A stretch of 64,000 bases of DNA from Oxalobacteraceae sp. CFBP 13730 (GCA_014841835.1 JACYUQ010000001.1:1240001-1304000); one strand, 5' to 3'. Numbered from the stretch's first letter, positions 45,961 through 57,992 are shown. Numbers and translations are program-made. Notes: generated by a model from the sequence alone, not told the origin.

Positions 45961-46575
45961 TCAGCCGGCCGAAAACAGGCTCTCGAATGCGTGCGCGGCC
46001 GTGTGCGGGTCAGCCGCGCCATACACGCTGGTGATCGCCGCGACCATGTCGGCGCCGCGCGCGACCAGGGGCGTGGCATTGGTCGGTGTCATGCCGCCGA
46101 TGACGACAAGAGGCAGCGTGAACTCGGCGCGCGCCTGGTCGAGCAGTGCCGGCGGCGTCACGAACGTGTATTTTTTCACCGGGGACGGATAGAAACCGCC
46201 AAAGGCAAGGTAGCTGGCGCCGGCATCGCGCGCCGCACGCGCCAGCGCCAGATCGCCATAGCACGAGGCCCCGACGATCTTGTCCGGGCCCAGCAGCGCG
46301 CGGGCAGCGGCAAGCGCCTGATCGGTATGGCCCAGGTGCACGCCATCGGCGTCGATCACCTGGCACAGGTCGAGATGGTCATTGATGACGAGCGGGCAGC
46401 CGTGGCGGTGGCACAACGCCAGCAGCGCCGTGGCCTGTTCGAGGCGCAGGCGCGCGTCTGCCTCCTTGTGCCGGTATTGCACCAGCGCGGCGCCGGCGCG
46501 CAGTGCGGCGTCGGTGGCGGCCAGCAGCCGCTCGGTGTCGTTCCAGTTCGGTGTGACGAGATACAGGCCTTGCAT
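45961..46575 (-). CDS. thiE: Thiamine phosphate synthase
   Basis: A 204-residue TIM-barrel enzyme that joins HMP diphosphate and thiazole phosphate. Start MQGLYLVTPNWNDTE is supported by AAGGAGCCACC. Motifs QYRHKEADARLR, INDHLDLCQVIDADGVHLGH and GASCYGDLALARAARDAGAS are typical, and GGFYPSPVKKYTFVTPP carries the phosphate-binding region. It is the last gene of the thiC-S-G-D-E operon, 10 bases after thiD. Confidence 0.95.
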   Translation of the reverse strand: MQGLYLVTPNWNDTERLLAATDAALRAGAALVQYRHKEADARLRLEQATALLALCHRHGCPLVINDHLDLCQVIDADGVHLGHTDQALAAARALLGPDKIVGASCYGDLALARAARDAGASYLAFGGFYPSPVKKYTFVTPPALLDQARAEFTLPLVVIGGMTPTNATPLVARGADMVAAITSVYGAADPHTAAHAFESLFSAG

Positions 46576-46585
46576 GGTGGCTCCT

Positions 46586-47329
46586 TCAATGTGGTTGAGG
46601 CAGGCGGCGCGGGATGCGCTGGCCCGGCGCAATCGCGAACGATTGCGCCAGCGTGGCGTGTGTGTAGGCCTGGGCGCGCTCGAGGGCGATGGCCATCGAC
46701 TCGCCCAGCGCCAGGCGCGACCCCAGTGCGGCAGCCAGCGTGCAGCCGCTGCCGTGGTAGGTATCGGGCAGGCGCGGCCAGCGCCACTCGCGCAACACTT
46801 GACCGCCCTGCAGCCAGCGGTTGATCACCGTGTCGCCCGGCGCATGGCCGCCCGTGACGAGCATCTGCACCGTGCCTGGCATGTCCAGCGCAGCGCGCTC
46901 TGGCAGGTTGGGGAGCACGATCGTCGCCAGCGTCAGCAAATCGACCAAGGCGGCGCTGGCACTGCCCCGCCCTAACGCATCGCCATGGCCGCTGGCAAGC
47001 ACCGGATCGAGCACCACTGGCAGATCGGGTTGCCGCATGCGCAGGTCACGGATGATGGCAGCGATTGCCGCCGCATTGGCCGCGTTGCCGGGGATGCCCA
47101 GCTTGACGGCGCGGATGTCGAAAGCGGCGACCAGCGGCGCAGCCTGGCGCGTGACCAGGCCGGCGTCGACCGGGTGCACCTCGAATACGCGGTTGTTGTC
47201 CTGGCAGGTCAGCGCCGTGGCCACCGGCAGCGCGTGGGCGCCCTGCGCGGCAATGGCCAGGATGTCGGCCGCCAGGCCCGCGCCGCCACCGGGATCGAGC
47301 CCGGCGAAGACCAGCACGCAGGGTGTCAT
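46586..47329 (-). CDS. thiD: Hydroxymethylpyrimidine/phosphomethylpyrimidine kinase
   Basis: A 247-residue ribokinase-fold enzyme that phosphorylates HMP and HMP phosphate for thiamine synthesis. It begins [20 protein letters not shown], a slight variant of the usual Sxx[27 protein letters not shown] and [19 protein letters not shown] are the anion-hole and nucleotide motifs. It overlaps thiG by 4 bases and precedes thiE. Confidence 0.94.
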   Translation of the reverse strand: MTPCVLVFAGLDPGGGAGLAADILAIAAQGAHALPVATALTCQDNNRVFEVHPVDAGLVTRQAAPLVAAFDIRAVKLGIPGNAANAAAIAAIIRDLRMRQPDLPVVLDPVLASGHGDALGRGSASAALVDLLTLATIVLPNLPERAALDMPGTVQMLVTGGHAPGDTVINRWLQGGQVLREWRWPRLPDTYHGSGCTLAAALGSRLALGESMAIALERAQAYTHATLAQSFAIAPGQRIPRRLPQPH

Positions 47330-48228
47330 GGGGCGACGTTGCCGATGACGTTACCTGCGAGGTTGCCAGCGAGGTTGTCCGTGATCTTGCCCTCGACCGG
47401 CGACGATGGCGAGGCCGCGAAACGCTTGGGCATGCGCCCCGCCAGATAGGCATCGCGCCCGGCCAGCACCGCATGCTTCATCGCGCGCGCCATGCGCACC
47501 GGGTTGCGCGCGCCGGCAATCGCGGTGTTCATCAGCACGCCGTCGCAGCCGAGTTCCATCGCGATCGCCGCATCCGACGCCGTACCCACGCCGGCATCGA
47601 CCAGCACCGGCACCGTGGCCTGCTCGATGATCAGCGACAGGTTCCACGGATTGAGAATGCCCATCCCCGAGCCGATCAGTGATGCCAGCGGCATCACCGC
47701 CACGCAGCCGATTTCCTGCAGGATGCGGGCCTGGATCGGATCGTCGCTGCAATAGACCATCACGTCGAAGCCGTCGCGCACCAGCGTTTCGGCGGCCTTG
47801 AGGGTTTCGGGCATGTGTGGGAACAGCGTGGTGGCGTCGCCCAGCACTTCGAGCTTGACGAGGTTGCGCCCGCCCAGCAGCTCGCGCGCCATCTGCAGCG
47901 TGTAGACCGCATCCTTCGCATTGAAGCAGCCGGCCGTGTTGGGCAGGATGGTGAACTCCGACGGCGGCAGCACGTCGAGCAGGCTGGGCGCGTTCGGATC
48001 CTGGCCGATGTTGACGCGGCGGATCGCCACCGTGATGATCTCGGCGCCGGCCGCCAGCGTGGCCTCGCGCGTTTGCGCCAGGTCGCGGTATTTGCCGCTG
48101 CCGACCAGCAGGCGCGAATTATAGGCGCGCCCGGCGATGGTGAGCAGGTCGGGCTGTGCTTCTGGTTGTACTGCTTGCTGTACGTCTGGTTGCATGGTTT
48201 GCTGCACGAGTTGGTTCATGACATTCAT
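47326..48228 (-). CDS. thiG: Thiazole synthase with repetitive N- and C-terminal extensions
   Basis: A 300-residue ThiG that builds the thiazole ring from DXP, dehydroglycine and ThiS-thiocarboxylate. The conserved enzyme begins only at [20 protein letters not shown] (residue ~30), continues with [12 protein letters not shown], the Schiff-base lysine region LVKLEVLGD, and [20 protein letters not shown]. Before it is a Gln/Val-rich stretch encoded by two imperfect 24-bp repeats, and after it a repetitive tail [25 protein letters not shown] precedes the ATG at 48228. It overlaps thiD by 4 bases. Confidence 0.94.
   Translation of the reverse strand: MNVMNQLVQQTMQPDVQQAVQPEAQPDLLTIAGRAYNSRLLVGSGKYRDLAQTREATLAAGAEIITVAIRRVNIGQDPNAPSLLDVLPPSEFTILPNTAGCFNAKDAVYTLQMARELLGGRNLVKLEVLGDATTLFPHMPETLKAAETLVRDGFDVMVYCSDDPIQARILQEIGCVAVMPLASLIGSGMGILNPWNLSLIIEQATVPVLVDAGVGTASDAAIAMELGCDGVLMNTAIAGARNPVRMARAMKHAVLAGRDAYLAGRMPKRFAASPSSPVEGKITDNLAGNLAGNVIGNVAP
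48161..48208. repeat. Imperfect 24-bp tandem repeat within the start of thiG
   Basis: Two consecutive 24-bp units, TCTGGTTGTACTGCTTGCTG and TCTGGTTGCATGGTTTGCTG each followed by TACG or CACG, differ at about five positions and encode the Gln/Val-rich N-terminal extension of ThiG. Confidence 0.85.
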
Positions 48229-48239
48229 CCTGTTCTCCT

Positions 48240-48443
48240 TTAGCCGCCACCGATGGCGCGCACGATATCGACCCGGTCCTGCGCCTGCAGGCGGCGTGTT
48301 GGCCACTGCTGGCGCGGCACCACTTCGCGGTTGACGGCCAGCGCCATGCCCTGCCCGCTCAGGTCCAGCTGTTCGAGCAGGCCGGCGAGCGTCTGGCCCG
48401 GCGGCACGCCGCACGGCGCGCCATTGACTTCGATGGATGTCAT
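48240..48443 (-). CDS. thiS: Sulfur carrier protein ThiS
   Basis: A 67-residue ubiquitin-fold protein. It begins [20 protein letters not shown] and ends in the functional di-glycine tail (VRAIGGG), which is adenylated and thiocarboxylated to deliver sulfur to ThiG. The gene starts directly after the thiC stop and lies 11 bases before thiG. Confidence 0.96.
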   Translation of the reverse strand: MTSIEVNGAPCGVPPGQTLAGLLEQLDLSGQGMALAVNREVVPRQQWPTRRLQAQDRVDIVRAIGGG

Positions 48444-50405
<1,962 letters not shown>

Positions 50406-50458
50406 TTACCGGGTGCGGCAAGGTCGGGCGCAAGACTGCGCACGGCCGCACGAATCGG

Positions 50459-50551
50459 CTGCTTCCCTTCGCTGGCATTATCCAGATCAGGTTCGGAGGG
50501 TATTTCTCACCCACGCATCGTTTCAACAGTAACGACGCGCAGGACCCCTAG
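50459..50551 (-). promoter_or_regulatory. TPP (THI-box) riboswitch
   Basis: On the minus strand the leader contains CTAGGGGTCCTGCG (P1/P2 5' side), then CGTGGGTGAGAAATACCC, and the diagnostic ACCTGATCTGGATAATGCC followed by AGCGAAGGGAAGC. These are the core pyrimidine- and pyrophosphate-sensing helices of the TPP aptamer. It ends about 90 bases before the thiC ATG, so TPP binding should reduce expression of the thi operon. Confidence 0.97.
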
Positions 50552-50615
50552 CGTTTGCTGCCAGTGATGGCAGCGGGTGGATTATAGCCGAACAAATATT
50601 GAATGGGCATCATGG

Positions 50616-51041
50616 TTACAACATCGGCGGCTCGGCCGGCAATGGCAGCAAATGCAAGGCGCCGTCGATGAAACGCACTTCGACGAACGGCGTCTGCGCC
50701 GGCTCGACCGCCCGGCGGACCGTCGGCCCGCCCCGCACCGCCACCTCGAGCTGCACACTGGGCCCGTCGACCGCCACGTCGAACGAATCCGCCCGCGAAA
50801 TCGTCAGGTCGGTACTCACGTTCGGCCGGTCATAGACCTGCTTGCCGTCGACCCACACGCTGACCGTATTGTCTTGAAACCCCTCGCCCAATCTCACGCG
50901 TAACGTCATCGCTTGCCTCGCTTTTCCATTGACTGCAACAGGTTTGCCGGACAAGCCGCCTGAGTAGCAGGCTTGTCCGGAACAGAGTAACGCCAGAACG
51001 GCCAGCCCGAGTGCCCGGCGCATCCCCCTGCGATCCAGCAT
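50616..51041 (-). CDS. Putative lipoprotein
   Basis: A 141-residue protein, probably starting at the first or second Met, with a hydrophobic leader (RRALGLAVLALLCSGQACYS) whose end resembles a lipobox. The mature part is beta-rich (MTLRVRLGEGFQDNTVSVWV; VQLEVAVRGGPTV) and about 115 residues long, possibly a single Ig-like or carbohydrate-binding sandwich. No family is recognised. It begins 3 bases after the stop of the metzincin-like gene, so the two are cotranscribed. Confidence 0.7.
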   Translation of the reverse strand: MLDRRGMRRALGLAVLALLCSGQACYSGGLSGKPVAVNGKARQAMTLRVRLGEGFQDNTVSVWVDGKQVYDRPNVSTDLTISRADSFDVAVDGPSVQLEVAVRGGPTVRRAVEPAQTPFVEVRFIDGALHLLPLPAEPPML

Positions 51042-51044
51042 GGA

Positions 51045-53159
51045 TCATGCCTTGCGGTGCGGCCGCGCGCCCGGCCCGGTCGCGCCGGGCGCCGCAGTAC
51101 CACCCTGAATCGTGGCCAGGCAGGTGAGCAACTCGCCCTGGGACACCGGATCGAGTACCTTGCACTGGGCAGCGCTCGAGAGCAATGCAACGCTTTCGTC
51201 GAGACACGCGGCGCGCACGAACAGCGGCTTGCCCTCGCCCGCGTTCACTGTCTTGAACGCGCGTGCGGCATTGACGCCCTTGACCATGCGCACATAGGCG
51301 GCCATCGGATGCATGTCGAAGCGGTCGAGGACCTCGTCGAAGGCGGCGTTACCCGAGCGCAGCGTTTCGTTGTCCGACCCCTGCAGATACAACAGTGCGC
51401 CCTGGTCTTCACCCATGAACAAGTCGGCCAGCACGTTGTCGTCGGTACTGACCGGATAGCGCACGCGCACCGTCAGGGTATCGGACAGCACTTGCGATCC
51501 GTCGAGCGCCGCATACGCGGCCCGCACCCGATACTGGCCCGGCCGGTCAAAATAGAAACCATCCTTGCCATAGCCGATATAGGCGCTGTCCTGGACCGGG
51601 TTGTCCACCCCGAGCATGGTCTGGCGTTCGCCGACCAGGTGATCGATCATCGGCTCGTAGGCGCAGACCTTGCCGCCAGGTTGTTCGATGATGACCTTCA
51701 CCAGCCCATAGTTCGGATGCAGCCAGGTATGGGCGCGGCGCCCGCGCGTGTCGGTGGCGCGCAGCTTGAGTTGGAGCACCACCGGCTCGCCCAGCGCGAA
51801 GCTGCGCTGGTGGGTCGAGATATCGAGCACCAGGCCGGATTCGTCCGAGATCGGATCGGCCATCACGTCACGGCCGAGCGAGGCGCCGCTCATGAAGTTG
51901 TTGCCGCCCATGATGACGTCGTTGCGGAAACCGTGGCGCAGGTGGATCAGCTCTTCGTCGTCGAAGCGGAAGTCGAAGCTGCTCCAGAAGCTGGGCGCGT
52001 TGCCATTCGGGTAGTACCACGGGTAGTTCATCCACGACAGCGCTTCGGGACGGTTCGGCTTGGGCGGATTGGCATACGATTTCTGCCACGAGTGCATCAG
52101 GTTGAAGCAATGCCCCAGTTCGTGCACGTAGGTGTAGAGCTGCAGCCGGTGTTGCTCGGCCGTGATACCGCCGATCCCGGCGTGAAACACGGCGCAGCCC
52201 TGGCGCTGCTTGCCCTGCTGGTCGAACATGATGCCGTACAGGTCCGTGCCGAAGTCATGCTGCTGCGCCACCAGCTGCCAGACGCACCATTGCTGCAGGT
52301 CGCCCCACAGAGAAAAATGCTGCTGCATCGACGCGTGCAGCTCGGCATTGCTCCAGGTGGCGTTGGCCCCGGCCGCGCTGACATCGATGACGTTGTTGCC
52401 GGCGGTGGGCACCATGCCGATGCCCGCTTCACCAAAGGCACTGACCACGCTGACCGTGCGGGCGCTGCCGCCCGAAGGCAGTGAGCCCGTGTTATAGCTC
52501 GAAAACGGCGTGGTCTTCACGTCGGACACGCTGTCGGTTTCAATACGCACCGTGCGGAAATGCAGTGACGAGAACGGGCAATGGTAGGACGCACCCGGCG
52601 TATTGTTAACCGTGAAGAACTGCAGCGTGGCCGCGGCCTGCGGCTGGAAGATGTTGACGCGCGGGATCGTGACTTGTATCACCGGCGCCCCGGCCGAGAA
52701 CGTGAAGCGGCCCATACCCTTGACGACGATGCGGGTGGTCGACACCGTCACGGTCGGGCTGTCGACCACGAACGAGCCGAAGTACGACTTGGTCTTGCCG
52801 CTGGTCTGGTAAAAGTCGCCGCTGACCCGGCGCATCGGCCGGTTGCGGTCGACGTCGACCCGCAGATCGAGCTGGAAGCTGCCCAGCGAACTGGCGTAGC
52901 AACCGCTGACCGCCTTCTTGATGGCCGGTATGGATGGAATGGGCAGCGAGGGGATCGGCAAGGGCACCTGCGGGGCAGGCGCGATGCCCGGCCCCGCAGC
53001 AATCCCGGGCGCAGCGCCGGTGGGCCCGGTGTCGTACGGCTCGGGAATCCCCAGATCGCCATTGGACAGCCCGGATACTTCTTCATAGGTCATCACGCCG
53101 GTGTCGCCGATGGCGTCCTCGTTTGCATTGTCGATCCCGGTTGGGTCGAGTTGTGACAT
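51045..53159 (-). CDS. Large metzincin-like metalloprotease without visible signal peptide
   Basis: A 704-residue protein. The zinc motif HELGHCFNLMH is at residues 346-356 (H346, E347, H350, H356), the metzincin HExxHxxxxxH spacing, and a Met-turn-like SWMNYP follows at 375-380. Residue N353 stands where Gly is usual. The first ~80 residues are acidic then Gly/Pro/Ile-rich (APQVPLPIPSLPIPSIPAIK), with no hydrophobic signal. The middle has beta-sandwich-like strands (100-210) and C-terminal domains (~430-600) with Ig-like character. It probably cleaves extracellular protein, but the export route is unclear. A lipoprotein gene follows. Confidence 0.75.
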   Translation of the reverse strand: MSQLDPTGIDNANEDAIGDTGVMTYEEVSGLSNGDLGIPEPYDTGPTGAAPGIAAGPGIAPAPQVPLPIPSLPIPSIPAIKKAVSGCYASSLGSFQLDLRVDVDRNRPMRRVSGDFYQTSGKTKSYFGSFVVDSPTVTVSTTRIVVKGMGRFTFSAGAPVIQVTIPRVNIFQPQAAATLQFFTVNNTPGASYHCPFSSLHFRTVRIETDSVSDVKTTPFSSYNTGSLPSGGSARTVSVVSAFGEAGIGMVPTAGNNVIDVSAAGANATWSNAELHASMQQHFSLWGDLQQWCVWQLVAQQHDFGTDLYGIMFDQQGKQRQGCAVFHAGIGGITAEQHRLQLYTYVHELGHCFNLMHSWQKSYANPPKPNRPEALSWMNYPWYYPNGNAPSFWSSFDFRFDDEELIHLRHGFRNDVIMGGNNFMSGASLGRDVMADPISDESGLVLDISTHQRSFALGEPVVLQLKLRATDTRGRRAHTWLHPNYGLVKVIIEQPGGKVCAYEPMIDHLVGERQTMLGVDNPVQDSAYIGYGKDGFYFDRPGQYRVRAAYAALDGSQVLSDTLTVRVRYPVSTDDNVLADLFMGEDQGALLYLQGSDNETLRSGNAAFDEVLDRFDMHPMAAYVRMVKGVNAARAFKTVNAGEGKPLFVRAACLDESVALLSSAAQCKVLDPVSQGELLTCLATIQGGTAAPGATGPGARPHRKA

Positions 53160-53405
53160 GGTGTTCTCCTCATGGTCAAAAAGCCCTCGTTCGACCAGTG
53201 GAGTGGGGGTGATGGTTCGTCGAGACTGCAGATATTCAGAGGAATCACTTGCACATTTGGAGGTAGATCAAGGAGCCCGGTCAAACAAACAAGGATTCAA
53301 ACGAGCTGGACAACGACTGGCAATTCAGCGACGTTGCCAGGATAGGCTGGCGCTGGAAGGTGACCTATAATGGTTTCTTTCGCAAAATTCACACACGACC
53401 ACATC

Positions 53406-56204
53406 ATGGAATTAGCCAAGTCTTTCGAGCCAGCCGATATTGAACAGTTCTGGCGCGCCGAGTGGGAACAGCGCGGCTACTTTGCCGCGACCATGGACGA
53501 GGGCAAGCCCTCCTTCAGCACCCAGCTGCCGCCGCCGAACGTCACCGGCACCCTGCACATGGGCCACGCGTTCAACCAGACGATCATGGATGGCCTGACG
53601 CGCTACTACCGCATGCGCGGCTACAACACCGCATGGGTCCCGGGCACCGACCACGCCGGCATCGCCACCCAGATCGTCGTCGAGCGCCAGCTGGACGCGC
53701 AAAAGATTTCGCGCCATGACCTGGGCCGCGACGTATTCCTCGAAAAAGTCTGGGAGTGGAAAGAAAAATCGGGCAGCACCATCACCGGCCAGATGCGCCG
53801 CCTGGGCACGTCGCCCGACTGGCAGCGCGAATACTTCACGATGGACGAGCCGCGCTCGAAATCGGTCGTCGAAGTCTTCGTGCGCTTGTACGAACAGGGC
53901 CTGATCTACCGCGGCAAGCGCCTGGTGAACTGGGACCCGGTGCTGGGCACGGCCGTGTCCGACCTCGAAGTCGACTCGCAGGAAGAAGACGGCTTCATGT
54001 GGTACATCCAGTACCCGCTCACCGACGGCAGCGGCCACCTGACGGTCGCCACCACGCGTCCTGAAACGATGCTGGGCGACGTCGCCGTCGCGGTCGATCC
54101 GACCGATGAGCGCTACCTCCATTTGCATGGCAAGACACTCACGCTGCCATTGACCGGCCGCGAAATCCCGATCATCGCCGACAGCTACGTCGACAAGGAA
54201 TTCGGCACCGGCTGCGTGAAGATCACGCCGGCCCACGACTTCAACGATTACGCAGTCGGACAGCGCGCCGGCCTCGCACCGATCAGCATCTTCACGCTCG
54301 ATGCCAAGATCAACGAAAACGGCCCGGCCCAGTACCAGGGGCTGGACCGCTTCGCCGCGCGCAAGCAGATCGTTGCCGACCTCGAAGCGCTCGGCCTGAT
54401 GGAACAGATCAAGCCGCACAAGCTGATGGTTCCGCGCGGCGACCGCACCAACGTCGTGATCGAGCCGATGCTCACCGACCAGTGGTTCGTCGCGATGACC
54501 AAGCCGGCGCCGGAAGGCACGTTCAATCCGGGCAAGTCGATCACCGATGTGGCACTCGAAAAAGTCGCCAGCGGCGAGATCAAGTTTGTGCCCGACAACT
54601 GGAGCACGACCTACAACCAGTGGCTGGGCAACATCCAGGACTGGTGCATCTCGCGCCAGCTGTGGTGGGGCCACCGCATCCCGGCCTGGTTCGCCGAAGA
54701 CGGCCAGATCGTCGTCGCGCGCGATGAAGCCGAAGCGCAGGCCAAGGCGGCAGCTGCCGGTATCACGGGAGCGCTGCGCCGCGACGACGATGTGCTCGAC
54801 ACGTGGTTCTCGTCGGCGCTGGTGCCCTTCTCGACCATGGGCTGGCCCGAAGAAACGCCGGACATGAAAATGTTTCTGCCGTCGTCGGTGCTGGTCACGG
54901 GCTTTGACATCATCTTCTTCTGGGTGGCGCGCATGGTCATGATGACCGCGCACTTCACCGGCAAGGTGCCGTTCGAGACGGTGTATGTGCACGGCCTGGT
55001 GCGCGATTCGCAGGGCCAGAAGATGTCGAAGTCGAAGGGCAACACGCTCGACCCGATCGACCTGATCGACGGCATCGACGTCGAGACGCTGGTGGCCAAG
55101 CGCACCACGGGCCTGATGGACCCGCGCGCCGCCGAGAAAATCGGCAAGGCCACGCGCCGCGAATTCCCGGACGGTATTCCGGCATTCGGCACCGACGCCG
55201 TGCGCTTCACGATGGCAAGCTACGCGTCGCTGGGCCGCAACATCAACTTCGACCTGGGCCGCGCCGAAGGCTACCGCAACTTCTGCAACAAGCTGTGGAA
55301 CGCAACCCGCTTCGTGATGATGAACACGGAAGGCAAGGATTGCAGCGCGCCGGCACCGGAAGATCTGTCGCAGGCCGATCGCTGGATCATCTCGCTGATG
55401 AACCGCGTCGAGCAGGATGTCGCCAAGGGCTTTGCCGACTACCGCTTCGACAATATCGCGAACAGCATCTACAAGTTCGTCTGGGACGAATACTGCGACT
55501 GGTACCTTGAAGTGTCGAAGGTCCAGGTCCAGCAAGGCACCGAAGCGCAGCAACGCGCGACGCGCCACACGCTGCTGCGCGTGCTGGAAGTGATCCTGCG
55601 CCTGGCGCATCCGATCATCCCGTTCGTGACCGAAGCGCTGTGGCAGAGCATCGCCCCACTGGCTGGCAAGACCGGCCCGACGATCATGCTGCAACCGTAT
55701 CCGCAAGCCGATGCGACCCAGATCGACGAAGGCGCCGAAGCCTGGATGGAGCAGTTGAAAGCGCTGGTCGACGCCACCCGCAACCTGCGCGGCGAGATGT
55801 CGCTGGCGCCGTCGCTGCGCGTGCCGCTGATCGTCGAACCGTCGAGCGACGCCGGGCGCGCTGACATGGCGGTGTTCGCACCGTACATCCAGCTGCTGGG
55901 CAAGCTGGCCGAAGTGCAGATCGTCGACGCGCTGCCGGAATCGCCGGCGGCCGTGTCGATCGTCGGCACCACCAAGCTGATGCTCAAGGTCGAGATCGAC
56001 GTCGCCGCCGAACGCGAGCGCCTGTCGAAAGAGATCGCGCGCGTGGCCGGTGAAATCGCCAAGGCCAACGGCAAGCTGTCGAACGAGAGCTTCGTTGCCC
56101 GTGCCCCGGCCGCCGTCGTGGCGCAGGAGCAGGAACGCGTGGCGAACTTCTCGGCCACGCTCAGCAAGATGCAGGAACAGCTGGAAAAGCTGGCAGCAGC
56201 GTAA
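53406..56204 (+). CDS. valS: Valyl-tRNA synthetase
   Basis: A class Ia aminoacyl-tRNA synthetase. The HIGH motif is in [14 protein letters not shown] and KMSKS in [15 protein letters not shown]. The editing domain contains [19 protein letters not shown]. The C-terminus ([20 protein letters not shown]) is the tRNA-binding coiled coil. The family start [13 protein letters not shown] at 53406 is preferred, but a longer frame begins with ATG at 53370 behind a strong GGAAGG site, and a TATAAT at 53366-53371 overlaps that ATG. Followed by a clear terminator. Confidence 0.97.
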   Translation: MELAKSFEPADIEQFWRAEWEQRGYFAATMDEGKPSFSTQLPPPNVTGTLHMGHAFNQTIMDGLTRYYRMRGYNTAWVPGTDHAGIATQIVVERQLDAQKISRHDLGRDVFLEKVWEWKEKSGSTITGQMRRLGTSPDWQREYFTMDEPRSKSVVEVFVRLYEQGLIYRGKRLVNWDPVLGTAVSDLEVDSQEEDGFMWYIQYPLTDGSGHLTVATTRPETMLGDVAVAVDPTDERYLHLHGKTLTLPLTGREIPIIADSYVDKEFGTGCVKITPAHDFNDYAVGQRAGLAPISIFTLDAKINENGPAQYQGLDRFAARKQIVADLEALGLMEQIKPHKLMVPRGDRTNVVIEPMLTDQWFVAMTKPAPEGTFNPGKSITDVALEKVASGEIKFVPDNWSTTYNQWLGNIQDWCISRQLWWGHRIPAWFAEDGQIVVARDEAEAQAKAAAAGITGALRRDDDVLDTWFSSALVPFSTMGWPEETPDMKMFLPSSVLVTGFDIIFFWVARMVMMTAHFTGKVPFETVYVHGLVRDSQGQKMSKSKGNTLDPIDLIDGIDVETLVAKRTTGLMDPRAAEKIGKATRREFPDGIPAFGTDAVRFTMASYASLGRNINFDLGRAEGYRNFCNKLWNATRFVMMNTEGKDCSAPAPEDLSQADRWIISLMNRVEQDVAKGFADYRFDNIANSIYKFVWDEYCDWYLEVSKVQVQQGTEAQQRATRHTLLRVLEVILRLAHPIIPFVTEALWQSIAPLAGKTGPTIMLQPYPQADATQIDEGAEAWMEQLKALVDATRNLRGEMSLAPSLRVPLIVEPSSDAGRADMAVFAPYIQLLGKLAEVQIVDALPESPAAVSIVGTTKLMLKVEIDVAAERERLSKEIARVAGEIAKANGKLSNESFVARAPAAVVAQEQERVANFSATLSKMQEQLEKLAAA

Positions 56205-56220
56205 GCAGCCAGCCCCAAAG

Positions 56221-56246
56221 AAAACGCGGCCCCGGCCGCGTTTTTT
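56221..56246 (+). terminator. Intrinsic terminator after valS
   Basis: AAAACGCGGCC, CC, GGCCGCGTTTTTT: a 7- to 9-bp GC-rich stem with a very short loop followed by T-run, 16 bases after the valS stop. Confidence 0.9.
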
Positions 56247-56295
56247 GTTTCTGCCACGCTCACTTCAATCCTTGCCATCAGCACAGCCGCAGCCG

Positions 56296-56433
56296 GGGTC
56301 AGGTCTGACATTCGGACACGACTTCAGCCCTAACTACTTGCAATGGCTTCTTGCCCGGCATTAGCACGGCCCGGTGTAAGCTGGTTCCGACTACCCAATT
56401 GTCGAGTTCGTGTCCGAATGTCAGACCTGACCC
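56296..56433. repeat. Inverted-repeat element (138 bp) with 26-bp perfect arms
   Basis: The left arm begins GGGTCAGGTCTGACATTCGG (56296-56321) and the right arm is its perfect reverse complement, ending CAGACCTGACCC (56408-56433). The 86-bp centre holds no open frame. The size and structure resemble a MITE or a relic of a REP/BIME-type element. It ends 10 bases before a truncated TonB-receptor fragment. Confidence 0.85.
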
Positions 56434-56443
56434 TGGCTTTTAG

Positions 56444-56814
56444 TCGTGGACCGCAACGCCGGTCAATGCAAACAGGGCGACCCTGCGTGGCATCGAATTA
56501 GAAGGCAAAGCCACGATCGACCGGCTGGCGGCACGAGCGGGCGCATCGACGTCGGCGGCAGCTATACCCACACCAGCCACGTTGTCAGCCGCAGCAGCGC
56601 ATGGATCGTCGATGCAGACAGCATGAAACGCCAGCTTGACCTTTACGGACTGTGGAAGCGTGATGCAAGATCGCGCCTGCGGGTGTCGGTCTCGGACCTG
56701 CTGCAGCAAGACGTTCGCGAACGGCGCACGTTCGAAGGCAACGCGCCGTTGCTGCGCGCAACGACGTATCGGGTACGCGCAACCTGGCGCCTGGTATGGG
56801 AGCACTCCCTGTAG
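56444..56814 (+). pseudogene. Relic of a TonB-dependent receptor C-terminus, 5' truncated and frameshifted
   Basis: Two frames read as receptor barrel in sequence. One frame from 56444 gives WTATPVNANRATLRGIELEG, typical of the late barrel region, and then loses sense. Near 56535 the other frame takes over with GRIDVGGSYTHTSHV and continues KRQLDLYGLWKRDARSRLRV to the stop at 56812-56814, ending in TWRLVWEHSL. Typical TonB receptors run through both halves without a break, so a frameshift lies near CTGGCGGCACGAGCGGGCG. The upstream 600 or so residues are absent, and the truncation point abuts the inverted-repeat element. Confidence 0.8.
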
Positions 56815-56846
56815 ACAATGGCAGCAATCACCCTGGAAAGCACCGC

Positions 56847-57992
56847 ATGACGACTTCCCTTCCCCACCGGCACGACGCGCGGCGCAACGTCGGCATCGAT
56901 TGCCTGCGTGGCCTGGCGATCCTGCTCGTGATCGTGCACCATCTGGCCCTGCCGTTTCGCCTGCCGCTGGGTCCAAGCCTGCTTGGCCAGTGGCTGCCCA
57001 AGCGACTGATCGACGCCATCAGCTTCAACGGCTACGAAGCAGTCTTCATCTTCTTCACGTTGTCGGGCTTTCTGATCACGCTGCGCATCATCGAACGCGA
57101 TGGCGGCATTGGACAGGTCGACCTGCGCCGCTTCTACCGCGCCCGCGCGCGGCGCATCCTGCCCCTGCTCGGCCTGGCCCTGACGCTGCTCTCGCTGCTG
57201 GCCGTGTGCCAGGTGCCGGGATTCGCGCCAGAGACCGACCGTCAGTCGCTGGCCGGCTTGCTCGGTTCGGCGCTGACGTTCACCTTCAACTGGTACGAGG
57301 GCCGCACGGGCTGGGCGCCGGCGGGCTGGGATGTCCTGTGGTCGCTGTCGATCGAAGAAGTGTTCTACGCGGGCTTTCCGCTGCTGTGCCTGTGGCTGCC
57401 GCGCCGTGTCCTGATCGGCATGCTGGTCATGCTGGCGCTGGGACTGCAACCGTTGCGCGCGCTGGTGCCGATGAGCGACGAGGTCTGGTGGGAAAAGGCA
57501 TACCTGCCCGGGATGGCCGCGCTGGCCTGGGGCGTGCTCGCTGCACTACTCGCGCGCCGGTGGCAGCCAGGCAAGCGAGGGGCCCGCATCATGGGTCTGG
57601 CTGGTGCGTTGTGCCTCGTGCTGGCATTGGGCTGGTCGGACGTGGTCTACCGTCATCTGTTCAAGTCCAACATGTACATGATGTGCGTCGGCGCCTGCCT
57701 GCTGCTGCTGGCCTTTCACGCGCAGCCACCTGCGCTGCGCCGCGGGCTAGGATGGCTGGCGCGCATGGGAAGCCTCAGTTATGAGCTGTACCTGTTCCAC
57801 ATGTTCATCGTGCTTGGCACCGCGGGCCTGTACCGCGCGCTGCTTGGCAACGTGCAAACCTGGACCTTCGTTGTCTATGTGCCGGTGCTGCTGTGCTGCT
57901 ACGCGCTGGCGCGCCTGCTCGAACACGGCGCCATGCATCTGGGTTTGCAGCGCAGACCATTCGTGGGCCAGGCGCCCGTCAAAGGCGTGTGA
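56847..57992 (+). CDS. Acyltransferase 3 family membrane protein
   Basis: A 381-residue membrane protein with about ten hydrophobic helices and the acyltransferase-3 signature: RNVGIDCLRGLAILLVIVHH near the N-terminus (catalytic His), FFTLSGFLITLRIIERDGG, RFYRARARRILPLLGL, and DVLWSLSIEEVFYAGFPLL. Such enzymes O-acetylate surface polysaccharides or peptidoglycan. The ATG at 56847 follows GGAAAG. It overlaps the next gene by TGATG. Confidence 0.93.
   Translation: MTTSLPHRHDARRNVGIDCLRGLAILLVIVHHLALPFRLPLGPSLLGQWLPKRLIDAISFNGYEAVFIFFTLSGFLITLRIIERDGGIGQVDLRRFYRARARRILPLLGLALTLLSLLAVCQVPGFAPETDRQSLAGLLGSALTFTFNWYEGRTGWAPAGWDVLWSLSIEEVFYAGFPLLCLWLPRRVLIGMLVMLALGLQPLRALVPMSDEVWWEKAYLPGMAALAWGVLAALLARRWQPGKRGARIMGLAGALCLVLALGWSDVVYRHLFKSNMYMMCVGACLLLLAFHAQPPALRRGLGWLARMGSLSYELYLFHMFIVLGTAGLYRALLGNVQTWTFVVYVPVLLCCYALARLLEHGAMHLGLQRRPFVGQAPVKGV

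Noticed and set aside
53412..55706. 764-codon open frame on the minus strand
   Set aside because: Antisense to valS, with composition of a shadow frame.
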